A DNA stretch of 64,000 bases from Acidovorax radicis N35. Lineage in GTDB: Bacteria; Pseudomonadota; Gammaproteobacteria; Burkholderiales; Burkholderiaceae_C. This document shows, piece by piece, positions 7,868-17,765 of this stretch; position 1 is the stretch's first letter, and every line of letters starts with the position of its first letter. The position numbers and the translations under genes are program-made. The stretch lies in NCBI RefSeq assembly GCF_000204195.1, contig NZ_AFBG01000015.1, positions 101,410-165,409 of the forward strand, written 5' to 3'. The notes beneath the pieces were generated by a model. It made no database searches, was not told the DNA's origin, and saw only the letters and a program-made list of their open reading frames with translations.

Positions 7868-10800
7868 CTAGGCCTCTGCGGTCGCCGCGATGCGGGCGTA
7901 GTGCTGAATGAGGCTCAGCAGTTCTTCGTCGGAGTACGGTTTGCCCAGGTAATGGTTGACGCCCAGCTCCATGGCATGCTCGCGGTGCTTTTCAGCAATG
8001 CGCGAGGTGATCATGATGATGGGCAGGTCGCGCAAGGCACCGTCTGCACGAATATTCCGCGCCAGGTCGAAACCATCCATGCGGGGCATTTCGATGTCAG
8101 ACAACACGACGGTCGGACGCTCTTCCTGTAGGCGCTCCAGCGCTTGCAAGCCATCGGCAGCGAGCGCAACACGGTAGCCTTCGCGCTGCAGCAACCGCTG
8201 CGTGACCCGGCGCACCGTGATTGAATCGTCCACCACCAAAACCAATGGCACCTGGCTGGGGCCAGCAAGCTGGGGAGAAACGACCGACTTGCCAGCACCT
8301 GATGAGCCATCAGCCTCCAGGACTGAAGGCAGACCTGCGCTGGCGGCACGCACCTGATCTCCGTACACCGTGGCCAACGCCACAGGGTTGTAGATCAGAA
8401 CCACGGCACCCGACGCCAACACCGACATGCCGGCCAAGCCGGGCAAACGGGACAACTGAGGGCCGAGGTTCTTCACCACGACTTCCTGGTTGCCCAGAAC
8501 TTCGTCCACATGCATGGCGATGCGCTGCGATGCGCTGCGGAAAATCACCACAGGTCGCGTCTTGCCAGCCGGCTCGTTGCTGCGCGCAGAAGCCTGCAGC
8601 AGCGCCCCGGACCAGAAGAACTGCAGCTGCTCCGTGCCATCGTCGAAATGGCCGGTGCGGTATGCAACTTCAAGGTCTGCCGCCGAGGTGCGCCGCACGA
8701 TCTCGACCACGTTGGCGGGCACACCGATCGCCAGATCACCGGCACGCAGCATCACCACCTGCGTCACCGCCGTGGTCAAGGGCAGCACCATGCGGAAGGC
8801 GGCTCCCCTGCCAGCTTCTGTCGATGTTTCGATCCGACCGCCCAAAGCGTTGATTTCGGCACGCACCACGTCCATGCCAATGCCCCGCCCTGCCAAGCCG
8901 GTCACCTCGGAGGCCGTGGAGAACCCGGGCATGAAAATGAGGTTGGCAGCCTCGGTATCGCTCAGCTCGGTATCAGGCGCCACGATGCCTTGCGCCAGCG
9001 CCTTTTCACGGATGCGGGGCAGATTCAGCCCGGCCCCGTCGTCCCGGAACTCCACCGACACGTCGTTGCCTTCATGGTGCAACTCCACGGTGATCGTGCC
9101 CGAAGCAGGCTTGCCCGCTGCCGTGCGCACCTGGGGATCTTCGATACCGTGTGCCACGCAGTTACGCAACAAATGCTCGAACGCGGGGGTCATACGATCC
9201 AGCACGCCACGGTCCATTTCGATGGAGCCGCCGGTAATATCAAGCTTGATCTGCTTGCCGGTTTCCTTGGAGGCCTGCCGCACCACGGCATACAGGCGCT
9301 CTGCGATGCCTTCGAACTCCACCATGCGGGTGCGCAACAAGTCGCGCTGCAGTTCCCGCGCCTGGCGGCCCTGGGCAATCAGGTCATCTTCCGCACCTTC
9401 CATGGCGCGCTGCAGGTTGCGCTGCACGGTGGCCACGTCGTTCACCGACTCGGCCATCATGCGCGTGAGTTCCTGGACGCGGGTGAAGCGGTCAAACTCC
9501 AGCGGATCGAAGCCGGCAGCGGAATCCTTCGACAGGGCCAGGCGCGACTGCATCTGCGATTCAGCTTGCAATTCGATGTCCCGCAACTGCTGGCGCAGGC
9601 GGTCCAAGTTCCCCGACAAATCGGTCAGCGAACTGCGGAACTGCCCCAATCGCACGTCCAGCCGCGAACGGCTGATCATCACTTCACCCGCCTGATTGAC
9701 CAGGCGGTCCAGCAACTGGGCGCGCACGCGCACCGACTGATTGGCGGCCACGCGCAAAGGCGCAAGCTGCGACGGACCAGGCATGCGTACCGCTGGGGCG
9801 GCAGGCGTCACCGATGCGTGGACAGCGGCAGATGCTGGAGCCACCTGTGCCTCGGAGGCTTCGGGACGGGTGCGCGGTGTTTCCACCGGCAAAGAGACCA
9901 CCGTATCAGCGGGCCCCTGGCCAATGGCGCGCAGTGCGTCGAAGTTCGCCTGAAGACCGTCAAAACTCCCTTGCAAAGGCTCGATCTGGTCCGCTGTCAC
10001 CGTTTCAGCGTCTAGCTGCTCGATAGCGGACTCCAGCCGGTGGGCCATTTCACCCAGGCGCATGGCACCGGCCAAGCGCGAACTGCCTTTGAGGGTGTGG
10101 AGCGCACGCAGCACTTCACTGCGGGCACCCAGGTTGTCGGGGCGCGAGGCCCATTGACGCAACGCGCCACCGAGCTGAGGCAACAGCTCTGCAGCCTCTT
10201 CCTCGAAGATCGGGAACAGATCCGGATCAATAACGTCGATCGCGTCAATGTCGTCATCCACATCCGAACCGAGTGCCACAGCGTGGGCAATCGCGTCATC
10301 AACGTATTGGTCGTGGTCGTGGTCGTGGACCACGGCAGACAAAGCGGGAGCCACATGCCCCCTGGGCACCACGACCGGCGTGGGCTCCGACATGGCTGCC
10401 ACGTCGGGTTCAGGTTCTACTGGGGGCAACGGCTGCGCTGCTTCTGCCTCCACTGGAGTGATTGGCTCTTGCTCCAACAGGTACTCGCCTGCAGCCTCTT
10501 CTTCGGGTGGAGACAAGGTGTTGTCCACCTCGGTTTGCAAGATCTGACGCAGTTGCTCCAGCACCTCCTGGCTGGGTTCCTTGAGGAAACCCGCTGCGAA
10601 CTGGTGCAGCAAACGCCGGATATCCTCGGCTGCCGCCATGAAGGCCTCGGCCTGCTCCTGTGTGCCGCCAGACTGCAACTGCACGTGCTGCAGCGCATGT
10701 TCAAGCACCCTGGCCATCTCCGACAGGGCATTGAACCCCACCGTGGCCGAACTGCCCGCCAGCGAGTGCGCGAGCGCCACCGCCATGTCCGGCAGAGGTT

Positions 10801-13800
10801 CATGCAGTTCCAGCGACCATTCCTGCAAGCAGGTCACCAGTCGGCGCGACCACTCATCGGCTTCGTTCAAATAAACGTTGTAGAGCGGGATGCCAATGCG
10901 CAGCGTGTCAATGACCTTGACCGCTTCATCACCTGCACTGTCCTCCAGTTCCTGCGCCAGCGCATCGGCTACCTGTGGTTCTTCAGGAGCCGCTCCCGCA
11001 GCCACATCTTCTGCGACTTCTGCAGGCACTTCCTCCTGGGCCACAGATTCCAGCTCATCAGTGCTTGGCAGCATCGGCTCCGGCTCTGCCAGGTTCTGCA
11101 CCTCCAGCGGCTCGGCTGCGTCCATCAATTCGACAGGCAGCGCAAAAGCACCATCCGCCACCGGCTCATCAGGCAACACGGTGACCTGCGGCGGAGCGCC
11201 CACCTCAGGACCCGCTGTGGCTGGCTCCAAGTCCGGCAGTTCGAGATCCAGTACGAAATCGATGCTGGAGGGATCGAGAACCCCAGGGACGGCAGGCGCT
11301 TCGTTGAGCGCGGCAGCAAACACGGAGAAATCGATCTCCTCGGCTACTTCGGGGGCCGAAGTAGCCAAGTCTGCCGGCGGTTCTGGCGCATGGTCGAAAA
11401 TCTCGGTAGCTTCAAAGTCTGGTACCACCAGCTCTTCTTCCACAGCCAGGGGCACCTCTGCAATCGCCTCTTCAGGCGGCTCAAGGGGCAGATCCTCCAG
11501 CGCTGCGACCTCGGGCTCAGGCGCAATGACGGCCAGAACAGGGCTCTCTGCCCCGGCGGAGGGCACCACAAGCGGCAACAGGGTTCCGTCCAGGCGCATG
11601 GCATCCGCCGACTGGCGGAATGCGTCCTGCTGCCAGCCAGAGGCACGGCCCGCTGCGATGTCGTCAGCCCAACGGCTAAAGGCACGCAACGCATCGGAAG
11701 ACAGATCCAACAAACTTGGTTGCATCGGTTTTTGCTCGGCCAACCAGGCGTTGAGCAATTGCTCCATCGACCACGCGGCCTCGCCAAAATCGTTCAGCCC
11801 CACCATCCGCGAGCTGCCCTTGAGGGTATGGAAGGCACGGCGCAGCGTGGTCTGTTCGCTGAGATTGCCCGGCTCATCCCTGAGAACGTCGATCGCGGCC
11901 AAGCCATTGACCACCACCTCACGGGCTTCTTCCAGGAAAACCTCGAGCAATTCATCTTCGATTTCAGGCACCGATACAGGGGCAGACGCAGGCGTTGCCG
12001 CAGCCTGCGGCAGCGGTGTCTCGCCACTTTCTGCCACGGCGGGCAGATCGAACGAAATATCGGGGGCGAGTGAATCAGGATCGACCGAAGCAAGGGGCGC
12101 GTTGGCTGCAACGCCGGGAATGTCCGGCAAGGAAGGCAACGAACCAAAATCGGTGGGCTCGCTGAGGGGTTCCTGCACAGGAAAACGCGGCACCACATCG
12201 GGCATGGGAATAGCCGACCGCTCCTCCAGCTTGGCAGGGGCCTCTTCCACGGCGTCTGAAGCGCGCGGCCGGGTTTTGCCCATGAGGATGCGCAATTCGC
12301 CCAGTTCTTCGTCATACACGAACAGCTTGCGCGCCATCGTGCGCTGGTAGCTCAGCATGTCGATCAGGAACCCCAAGGCGCCCAGGCTGTTGCCCAGCTT
12401 CTCGAACACTCCTTGACGATCTGCCTCTGGGACTTCGTTGATGAGCAAGCGCTCCACCATGTCGCGCATGCGGACCACTGCGAGCGAAGCCTGATCAAGG
12501 CCCAGCACCGACAACACACCGCGCATTTGAGCGAGGTGTCCCGGAACAGTTGCCAGGACAGCGGTGTCCTGAGGACTGCGGAAGAATTGGTCAAGCGCCT
12601 TCTCTGCTTCGCCGAGCGTAGAGCGCAGTTCGTCGACCACACTGCCCATGGTCTGGTTGTCGCTGACCCTGCGGTACAGCTCTTCCATCCATTGTTCAAG
12701 GGGCTCTGGCTCCGCGCCAGCGCCCACCGCATCCAGGCGCTCTGCCAGCCGGGCGGCGCGGATTTCCATCTGATCGTCGTCCGCATCCAACTCTTCAAAA
12801 GCTGCTTGCAGATACAGGACTGAGGTTGCCACCTCCATGGCCAACGCGGCCGAAGGAGGCTCACCGGAACGCGTGGTGGACTCCAGCACGCGGGTCAGCG
12901 CCTGGGCGAGGCTTTCACTGCCAGGATGCAACTTGCGCAGCGAGTCGCAGACTAGGCTGAATTGATCTGCCGCGGGCTTGAGCTTGTTACGATCCCCCCC
13001 CGCCAGCGCGGACCAGGTTTCCGTGGCAGCGGCAATCCGCTTGCGTGCCTGGGCCAGCATGGCAGGGTCAAACCGGCCAAAACGCGCAGCCTCGTAGTCC
13101 ACGGGCTTGAACCGGTCCAGCGCAAAAGCCTGACGCACCGCCTGCAGAGACGGCGCTGCGATACCCGCCGAATCGGCTGGCTTGGCCTGTGAGCAGAAAA
13201 ACAGCAAATCCTGAACCAGGCGGTCCGCAATCGTTGTATCACCCTTGGCGAGCGTGGCGTACTGCATCAGAACGCGGGATGCCACGCGTTTGACATAGAC
13301 GTCAGCAGGCAAAAGGCCTGAACCGAAGGCTTCAAAAAAGCCTGCACATATTTTCCAGAATGCGCGGGACTGGCGATCATGCTGTGCCGCCACGAATCCC
13401 AGGCAGGTATCCCGCAGACTCAATGAGGCACGAAGATCCCCGGATTTCACGATTCTCAGAACCGCAGCATCCAGCCGGGCACGCGCTTCGGGCCCATAGG
13501 GCAGCGGCGTGACAGAAACAGCACCCTCGGGCTCGCGAAACCGGCGCTCCACCGGCCACAGATCGGCAGGATGGACACGGTCCGCGCCCGCCAATGCCTG
13601 GGCATCGCGGTACTGAGGGAACAGCGCAACAGGCGAAGCCGCTTTGCCAGCCAGAACGGTTTCCAGGTACTCAATCAGCGCAAAGCTCGCACGCTCGATC
13701 ACCGCTGCAGCATCGTCGCTGCAGGTTTCCGGACGTTGCACGAACTTCTGGACCGCCGACTCCATGGCCCGCAGGACCAGCGCCGGAGGGCCCATGCCCA

Positions 13801-14044
13801 CCATTTCCAGCGCGCCGCACGCTTGGTGCAGCTGCTGGCGGGCGATGCGCAGTGGGCCTGCGTCCAATGCCGCAAGATCTGATTCGCGGGCAGCTTCTGC
13901 ATCGCGCACAAAGCGCCGCATCGCCTTGACAGCTCCATCAAGGGATTTGCGCAGTTCGTCAAGCACCCAAGCCAAAGGACCCAGGTCCTGATCCCCCTGG
14001 GTCCCATCCGCGGCCGGTGCATTGTTGACATCAATAGATGACAT
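7868..14044 (-). CDS. chpA: Pil-Chp hybrid histidine kinase ChpA/PilL (CheA-like, multi-Hpt, C-terminal receiver)
   Basis: A 2058-residue chemosensory kinase for type IV pilus control. Hpt domains with intact phosphoacceptor histidines are at His739 (HTLKGSS), His1093 (HSLAGSS) and His1316 (HTLKGSS). The first ~620 residues contain Hpt-like helical bundles without that motif. CheA-type dimerisation and ATPase regions follow (LLRNCVAHGIED, FRDDGAGLN, GRGIGMDVV), then a CheW-like domain. A C-terminal receiver (VLVVDDS) has its phospho-aspartate at 1983 (LSDIEMPRMDG). Long Glu/Pro/Ala-rich linkers separate the modules. It would phosphorylate PilG and PilH in response to PilJ. It is the last chemosensory gene of pilG-H-I-J-chpA; the pilK methyltransferase and chpB methylesterase genes known from Pseudomonas are absent here. 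ATG start at 14044. Confidence 0.95.
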   Translation of the reverse strand: MSSIDVNNAPAADGTQGDQDLGPLAWVLDELRKSLDGAVKAMRRFVRDAEAARESDLAALDAGPLRIARQQLHQACGALEMVGMGPPALVLRAMESAVQKFVQRPETCSDDAAAVIERASFALIEYLETVLAGKAASPVALFPQYRDAQALAGADRVHPADLWPVERRFREPEGAVSVTPLPYGPEARARLDAAVLRIVKSGDLRASLSLRDTCLGFVAAQHDRQSRAFWKICAGFFEAFGSGLLPADVYVKRVASRVLMQYATLAKGDTTIADRLVQDLLFFCSQAKPADSAGIAAPSLQAVRQAFALDRFKPVDYEAARFGRFDPAMLAQARKRIAAATETWSALAGGDRNKLKPAADQFSLVCDSLRKLHPGSESLAQALTRVLESTTRSGEPPSAALAMEVATSVLYLQAAFEELDADDDQMEIRAARLAERLDAVGAGAEPEPLEQWMEELYRRVSDNQTMGSVVDELRSTLGEAEKALDQFFRSPQDTAVLATVPGHLAQMRGVLSVLGLDQASLAVVRMRDMVERLLINEVPEADRQGVFEKLGNSLGALGFLIDMLSYQRTMARKLFVYDEELGELRILMGKTRPRASDAVEEAPAKLEERSAIPMPDVVPRFPVQEPLSEPTDFGSLPSLPDIPGVAANAPLASVDPDSLAPDISFDLPAVAESGETPLPQAAATPASAPVSVPEIEDELLEVFLEEAREVVVNGLAAIDVLRDEPGNLSEQTTLRRAFHTLKGSSRMVGLNDFGEAAWSMEQLLNAWLAEQKPMQPSLLDLSSDALRAFSRWADDIAAGRASGWQQDAFRQSADAMRLDGTLLPLVVPSAGAESPVLAVIAPEPEVAALEDLPLEPPEEAIAEVPLAVEEELVVPDFEATEIFDHAPEPPADLATSAPEVAEEIDFSVFAAALNEAPAVPGVLDPSSIDFVLDLELPDLEPATAGPEVGAPPQVTVLPDEPVADGAFALPVELMDAAEPLEVQNLAEPEPMLPSTDELESVAQEEVPAEVAEDVAAGAAPEEPQVADALAQELEDSAGDEAVKVIDTLRIGIPLYNVYLNEADEWSRRLVTCLQEWSLELHEPLPDMAVALAHSLAGSSATVGFNALSEMARVLEHALQHVQLQSGGTQEQAEAFMAAAEDIRRLLHQFAAGFLKEPSQEVLEQLRQILQTEVDNTLSPPEEEAAGEYLLEQEPITPVEAEAAQPLPPVEPEPDVAAMSEPTPVVVPRGHVAPALSAVVHDHDHDQYVDDAIAHAVALGSDVDDDIDAIDVIDPDLFPIFEEEAAELLPQLGGALRQWASRPDNLGARSEVLRALHTLKGSSRLAGAMRLGEMAHRLESAIEQLDAETVTADQIEPLQGSFDGLQANFDALRAIGQGPADTVVSLPVETPRTRPEASEAQVAPASAAVHASVTPAAPAVRMPGPSQLAPLRVAANQSVRVRAQLLDRLVNQAGEVMISRSRLDVRLGQFRSSLTDLSGNLDRLRQQLRDIELQAESQMQSRLALSKDSAAGFDPLEFDRFTRVQELTRMMAESVNDVATVQRNLQRAMEGAEDDLIAQGRQARELQRDLLRTRMVEFEGIAERLYAVVRQASKETGKQIKLDITGGSIEMDRGVLDRMTPAFEHLLRNCVAHGIEDPQVRTAAGKPASGTITVELHHEGNDVSVEFRDDGAGLNLPRIREKALAQGIVAPDTELSDTEAANLIFMPGFSTASEVTGLAGRGIGMDVVRAEINALGGRIETSTEAGRGAAFRMVLPLTTAVTQVVMLRAGDLAIGVPANVVEIVRRTSAADLEVAYRTGHFDDGTEQLQFFWSGALLQASARSNEPAGKTRPVVIFRSASQRIAMHVDEVLGNQEVVVKNLGPQLSRLPGLAGMSVLASGAVVLIYNPVALATVYGDQVRAASAGLPSVLEADGSSGAGKSVVSPQLAGPSQVPLVLVVDDSITVRRVTQRLLQREGYRVALAADGLQALERLQEERPTVVLSDIEMPRMDGFDLARNIRADGALRDLPIIMITSRIAEKHREHAMELGVNHYLGKPYSDEELLSLIQHYARIAATAEA

Positions 14045-14090
14045 GGATTCGTCCCCGGCTGCTATGAGCCAGCTGGTTGATGACTAAGCG

Positions 14091-16379
14091 TCAGGCGATC
14101 TTGAACCGTGCCACCGATTGGCGCAGTTCCTCAGCCATGTGCGAGAGCTCGCGCACCTGCTGCGCTGTGGTGCGGGTGCCCTCACCCGTCTGCTCGGTCA
14201 CCGCAAAAATGTGCTGGATGTTGTCGGCCACTTCGTTGGCCAGAACAGCTTCCCGCGATGTTGACGACGAAATCTGCTCAATCAGCTCGGCAAGGCGACG
14301 TGACACACGGTCAATCTCGGTCAGTGCAGTACCTGCGCTGTCAGACAGACGAGCCCCTTCCACCACACCCTGCGTGGAGCGTTCCATAGCGGCCACGGCA
14401 TCCTGGGTGTCGGTCTGAATCGCCTTCACCAGCGCAGAGATCTGGCGCGTTGCATCTGCAGAACGTTCAGCCAGTCGCTGCACTTCTTCGGCCACCACTG
14501 AGAAGCCTCGGCCGGCCTCACCGGCGGACGCAGCCTGAATGGCGGCATTCAGGGCCAGCACGTTCGTCTGTTCGGTAATGTCGGAAATCAGCTCGGTGAT
14601 TTCACCGATCTCCTGCGACGATTCGCCCAGGCGCTTGATCCGCTTGGAGGTGTCCTGGATCTGGTCGCGGATGGAGTTCATACCGCCGATGGCGTTCTGC
14701 ACGGCCTGGAGACCCGAGTCAGCAGCTTGCAGCGACTGGCGGGCCACTGTGGCCGACTCTTGGGCCTGTGTAGACACTTCATTGATTCGGGTCGCCATGT
14801 CCAGAACGGAGCGGCCGGTTTCGCGAATTTCGCGCAGTTGCTCGGTCGAAGCGGCCAGCAGTTCCGTGGATGTGTTGTCCACCTGGGCGGTCGTCTGGGC
14901 CACGCGGGTGGCCGTGTTCTGCACGCTGCCCACCAGTTGGCGCAACTCTTCCACCGTGTAGTTCACCGAGTCGGCGATGGCGCCCGTGATGTCTTCCGTC
15001 ACGGTGGCTTCCTGGGTCAAGTCACCTTCAGCGACCGATTGCAGTTCGTTCATCAAACGCAAAATGGCGGCCTGGTTGGCGTCATTGACACGCTTGGCTT
15101 CCTGCTCCTGGCGCTTGGCGTCTTTTTGCTGCATTTCAGCTGCAGCCTGGCGTCCCCGGCTGTCCAGCAGTTGGACGCGGGAAATTCCCACACCGCAAAA
15201 GATCACAAACAAACCGGCGAGCGCGAGAGCTGCCAGCTGACCACCACCCACACCCGTCTGGGCCGACAGCTTGGTTTGCAGGCCTTCGAGCTGGCGACGC
15301 AGCGGCTCACTGTCGGCAATGATGGCGGATTGTGCTTCCCGGGCAGACACCAAGCCTTGCAGATTGCCCAGAATGGCACTGGCTTGGGTGCGGGTCTGCT
15401 CATAGAGCTTCACCAAGGCTTCCAGCTGTTCGCGGGTCTGGGCATCCTTCGTCGCAGCCAAGCGCAGTTCAGGGCTTCCATCCAGCAGGCCCTGGGCGAT
15501 TTCCTTGAACGAGTTCAAGTCCTTGCCCAGCAGGAACACGGCCTCAGGGCTCACGCCTTCCATGGTCTGGAATTCATTGGCGGATTTGCCGATACGCTGG
15601 GTCAACATCACGAGCTGACCAGCGGCGGAAATCTCAGCAGCAGGAGCGTTCTGCTGCAGCTTCAGGGACGACACGGTTTCTGCGATTTCAAGCAGATCCG
15701 AGGACTGGCGATTGATGGTGCGCAGAGCATCGCCCACCTGCGTCAGGATCTTCTGCTGGCCCATCACGACACTGGCATTGCGTTCGGCACGCTCCATGAG
15801 CGGATTCACAGCGTCCAGGTCAGGCTTATAGGGCTCACCCAGGGATTCGACGCCCAGCTCTCCATCGCCCGCATTGAGGGCGCGCACATTGCGCGCCAAC
15901 ACGCCGGAGCTTTCCACCACGTCCGGGAAGGCCTGCGGGCTGCCCACCAGTGCCTGCGATACCGACTTGGCCAGCCGCTGCGACTGCATCAGGGATTGAC
16001 CGGTAGCTGCAAGTTGCTGCGCAGAGCGGTCGGCTTGGCGCAACACCCAGGCGGCGATCAACGCCAGGACGATCACACCAATAGCCAAAAGCCCGAGCAG
16101 TCGCCGCTGGTGGGCCGCAGCCGTGGAACGACCAAGCAGCGGCAGGGCAATGAGATCCTCCTCCGCATCGGGGGCCGTCAATTCCGGCACATAACCATCT
16201 GGATCGCCTTGAACGCTGTTCATCGCTTCAGCCTGGTAGGTGTCGCGCAGCTGCCCGCCGTCCAGCGAGCCCGCAGCAAGGAGATCCTGCCCGTCATCGG
16301 CGGTGCCGGCAGTCGCGCCGGTATCCGGCGTGGCAGGTTTCCGGTTGAACAGTTTTCCAAATTGATTGACGACGGACAT
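14091..16379 (-). CDS. pilJ: Pilus chemoreceptor PilJ (methyl-accepting chemotaxis protein)
   Basis: A 762-residue inner-membrane receptor feeding the Pil-Chp kinase. The N-terminal ~90 residues are cytoplasmic. A first membrane helix lies at about 94-112, a long periplasmic sensor region with PilJ-type helical repeats at about 113-375, and a second helix near 377-397. A HAMP-like segment and a cytoplasmic signalling domain follow, the latter containing the hairpin tip EITELISDITEQTNVLALNA and AGRGFSVVAEEVQRLAERS. That conserved tip contacts CheW-like PilI and the kinase. The gene lies 46 bp upstream of chpA and 21 bp downstream of pilI, which supports one operon. No adaptation enzymes are encoded next to it. 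Confidence 0.95.
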   Translation of the reverse strand: MSVVNQFGKLFNRKPATPDTGATAGTADDGQDLLAAGSLDGGQLRDTYQAEAMNSVQGDPDGYVPELTAPDAEEDLIALPLLGRSTAAAHQRRLLGLLAIGVIVLALIAAWVLRQADRSAQQLAATGQSLMQSQRLAKSVSQALVGSPQAFPDVVESSGVLARNVRALNAGDGELGVESLGEPYKPDLDAVNPLMERAERNASVVMGQQKILTQVGDALRTINRQSSDLLEIAETVSSLKLQQNAPAAEISAAGQLVMLTQRIGKSANEFQTMEGVSPEAVFLLGKDLNSFKEIAQGLLDGSPELRLAATKDAQTREQLEALVKLYEQTRTQASAILGNLQGLVSAREAQSAIIADSEPLRRQLEGLQTKLSAQTGVGGGQLAALALAGLFVIFCGVGISRVQLLDSRGRQAAAEMQQKDAKRQEQEAKRVNDANQAAILRLMNELQSVAEGDLTQEATVTEDITGAIADSVNYTVEELRQLVGSVQNTATRVAQTTAQVDNTSTELLAASTEQLREIRETGRSVLDMATRINEVSTQAQESATVARQSLQAADSGLQAVQNAIGGMNSIRDQIQDTSKRIKRLGESSQEIGEITELISDITEQTNVLALNAAIQAASAGEAGRGFSVVAEEVQRLAERSADATRQISALVKAIQTDTQDAVAAMERSTQGVVEGARLSDSAGTALTEIDRVSRRLAELIEQISSSTSREAVLANEVADNIQHIFAVTEQTGEGTRTTAQQVRELSHMAEELRQSVARFKIA

Positions 16380-16400
16380 GGTGCAGCCTTACAGAAAAAC

Positions 16401-16928
16401 TCAAGCACTGATGCTCAGGAAAGCGGGATGTTGGGACAGGATCTGCAAGTTCAGCTCCTGCCAGCGTGTGCCGCTGGAATCGATATAGGTGGTGCCAAAG
16501 AACGCGGGCGAATCTTCGGCGGGGGGCTCGGACGACACAAATGCATCGGTTCCACGCAGTCCCGCAAGGCGATCCACCAACAGCGCGGCGTTCACCTCCA
16601 GGGCAGCGTTGAAGGCCAGCAGGCTGGTTTCCGACAGTGCTTGCTCTGTGCGGGGCGCTGCAGAACCCAAAAGGCCGGCCAAATCCACCACACCAACCAA
16701 GCCACCGCGCAGGTTGGCAACCCCCAGAAACCAGTTCTGGGTATAGGGCACCGCCTGAATCGAGACCCAGGGAAAGATTTCCCCCGACTGTCCCAGTGGC
16801 AGCAAGTAAAAACTCCCAGCGGACTCGACAGCCAGCCAGGATGAAACAGAGGCCCCTTCAGTTCTTGCAGCCTGAAGGCGGCTGGCAAGTCGGGTCTGGA
16901 GCTCTCGCAGGGCTTCGCGGTTGGCCAT
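16401..16928 (-). CDS. pilI: CheW-like adaptor PilI
   Basis: A 175-residue single CheW domain protein that would couple receptor PilJ to kinase ChpA. The CheW features GVANLRGGLVGVVDLAGLLG are clear at about residues 69-88. Length matches PilI proteins. It sits between pilH (15 bp upstream) and pilJ (21 bp downstream) on the same strand, the conserved Pil-Chp order. ATG start at 16928. Confidence 0.93.
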   Translation of the reverse strand: MANREALRELQTRLASRLQAARTEGASVSSWLAVESAGSFYLLPLGQSGEIFPWVSIQAVPYTQNWFLGVANLRGGLVGVVDLAGLLGSAAPRTEQALSETSLLAFNAALEVNAALLVDRLAGLRGTDAFVSSEPPAEDSPAFFGTTYIDSSGTRWQELNLQILSQHPAFLSISA

Positions 16929-16943
16929 GAACGCGCCGCTGCC

Positions 16944-17309
16944 TTAGTTCAGAGCGTCGATTTTGGCCTGCAGTTCAGCGGGATCCACGGGCTTGGTGAT
17001 GTAGCCCCGTGCACCCTGCCGCATCCCCCAGACGCGATCCGTTTCCTGGTTCTTGCTCGTGCACATGATGATGGGCACATCGGCATACAGCGGGTCGCGG
17101 GTGATGGCGCGTGTAAGCTGGAAGCCGTTCTGCCCGGGCATCACGACGTCCATGAGGATCAGGTCGGGCTTTTCTTCCGCCAGACGGCGGAAAGCCTCGT
17201 CGGCATTTTCTGCGGTGCGGACCTGCATGCCTTTTTTCTGAAGCAGGTCCGTCAAAAACATCAACTCGGTCTTCGAGTCGTCGACGACCAATACTTTCTG
17301 GATGGGCAT
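16944..17309 (-). CDS. pilH: Response regulator PilH
   Basis: A 121-residue stand-alone receiver domain. It has the acidic pair and switch residues VLVVDDSKTE, the phospho-acceptor in LILMDVVMPGQNG (about Asp52) and a late conserved lysine in YITKPVDP. In Pil-Chp systems PilH counteracts PilG and is linked to pilus retraction control. Its ATG shares its first base with the pilG stop codon (TAATG at 17309), so the two are translationally coupled. Confidence 0.93.
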   Translation of the reverse strand: MPIQKVLVVDDSKTELMFLTDLLQKKGMQVRTAENADEAFRRLAEEKPDLILMDVVMPGQNGFQLTRAITRDPLYADVPIIMCTSKNQETDRVWGMRQGARGYITKPVDPAELQAKIDALN

Positions 17310-17707
17310 TACATCGCTCCTTGTTGGGAATTGCCAAACTGCTGCACTGCCTGCAACAGCTGGTCTTTGGTAAACGGTTTGGTGAGATATTCCTGGCAGC
17401 CGACCATGCGCCCGCGCGCTTTGTCGAATACGCCATCCTTGGAGGACAGCATCACCACCGGAGTATCTGCAAAACGGGCATTGCGCTTGATGATGGCGCA
17501 GGTCTGGTACCCGTCGAGCTTGGGCATGAGGATGTCGCAGAAAATCAGCTGAGGCTGGTAATCATTGACTTTGGCCAAAGCATCAAAGCCGTCGTCGGCC
17601 AACAAGACTTCGTGCCCCCCCTGCTTGAGAAAAATCTCGGCGCTTCGACGGATGGTGTTGCTGTCATCCACCACGAGCACTTTGAAAGATGCGCCTGTTG
17701 TAGTCAA
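17309..17707 (-). CDS. pilG: Response regulator PilG
   Basis: A 132-residue receiver protein of the PilG type, with VLVVDDSNTIRRSAE at the start, FCDILMPKLDGYQT around the phospho-aspartate and YLTKPFTK near the end. In the Pil-Chp system PilG is the kinase output that promotes pilus extension. The start appears to be TTG at 17707: a strong AGGAG lies nine bases upstream, and no ATG or GTG gives the conserved N-terminus. It is the first gene of the pil chemosensory operon. Confidence 0.92.
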   Translation of the reverse strand: MTTTGASFKVLVVDDSNTIRRSAEIFLKQGGHEVLLADDGFDALAKVNDYQPQLIFCDILMPKLDGYQTCAIIKRNARFADTPVVMLSSKDGVFDKARGRMVGCQEYLTKPFTKDQLLQAVQQFGNSQQGAM

Positions 17708-17765
17708 TTGTTACTGCTCCTGATGGAGAAAAAAACAACGCAGCAGCACATGATGCTGGTGCGCC

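Noticed and set aside
10040..12073. Rightward open frame of 677 codons inside chpA
   Set aside because: Antisense to the ChpA coding frame; the opposite strand encodes clear Hpt domains, so this frame is a by-product of GC-rich codon use.
13000..13012. C-run inside chpA considered as a slippage switch
   Set aside because: The reading frame is intact through it and continues for hundreds of codons on both sides; nothing suggests variation.
14727..16844. Rightward open frame of 705 codons opposite pilJ and pilI
   Set aside because: Shadow of well-supported genes; it spans two genes and their intergenic gap, and shows no recognisable domain.
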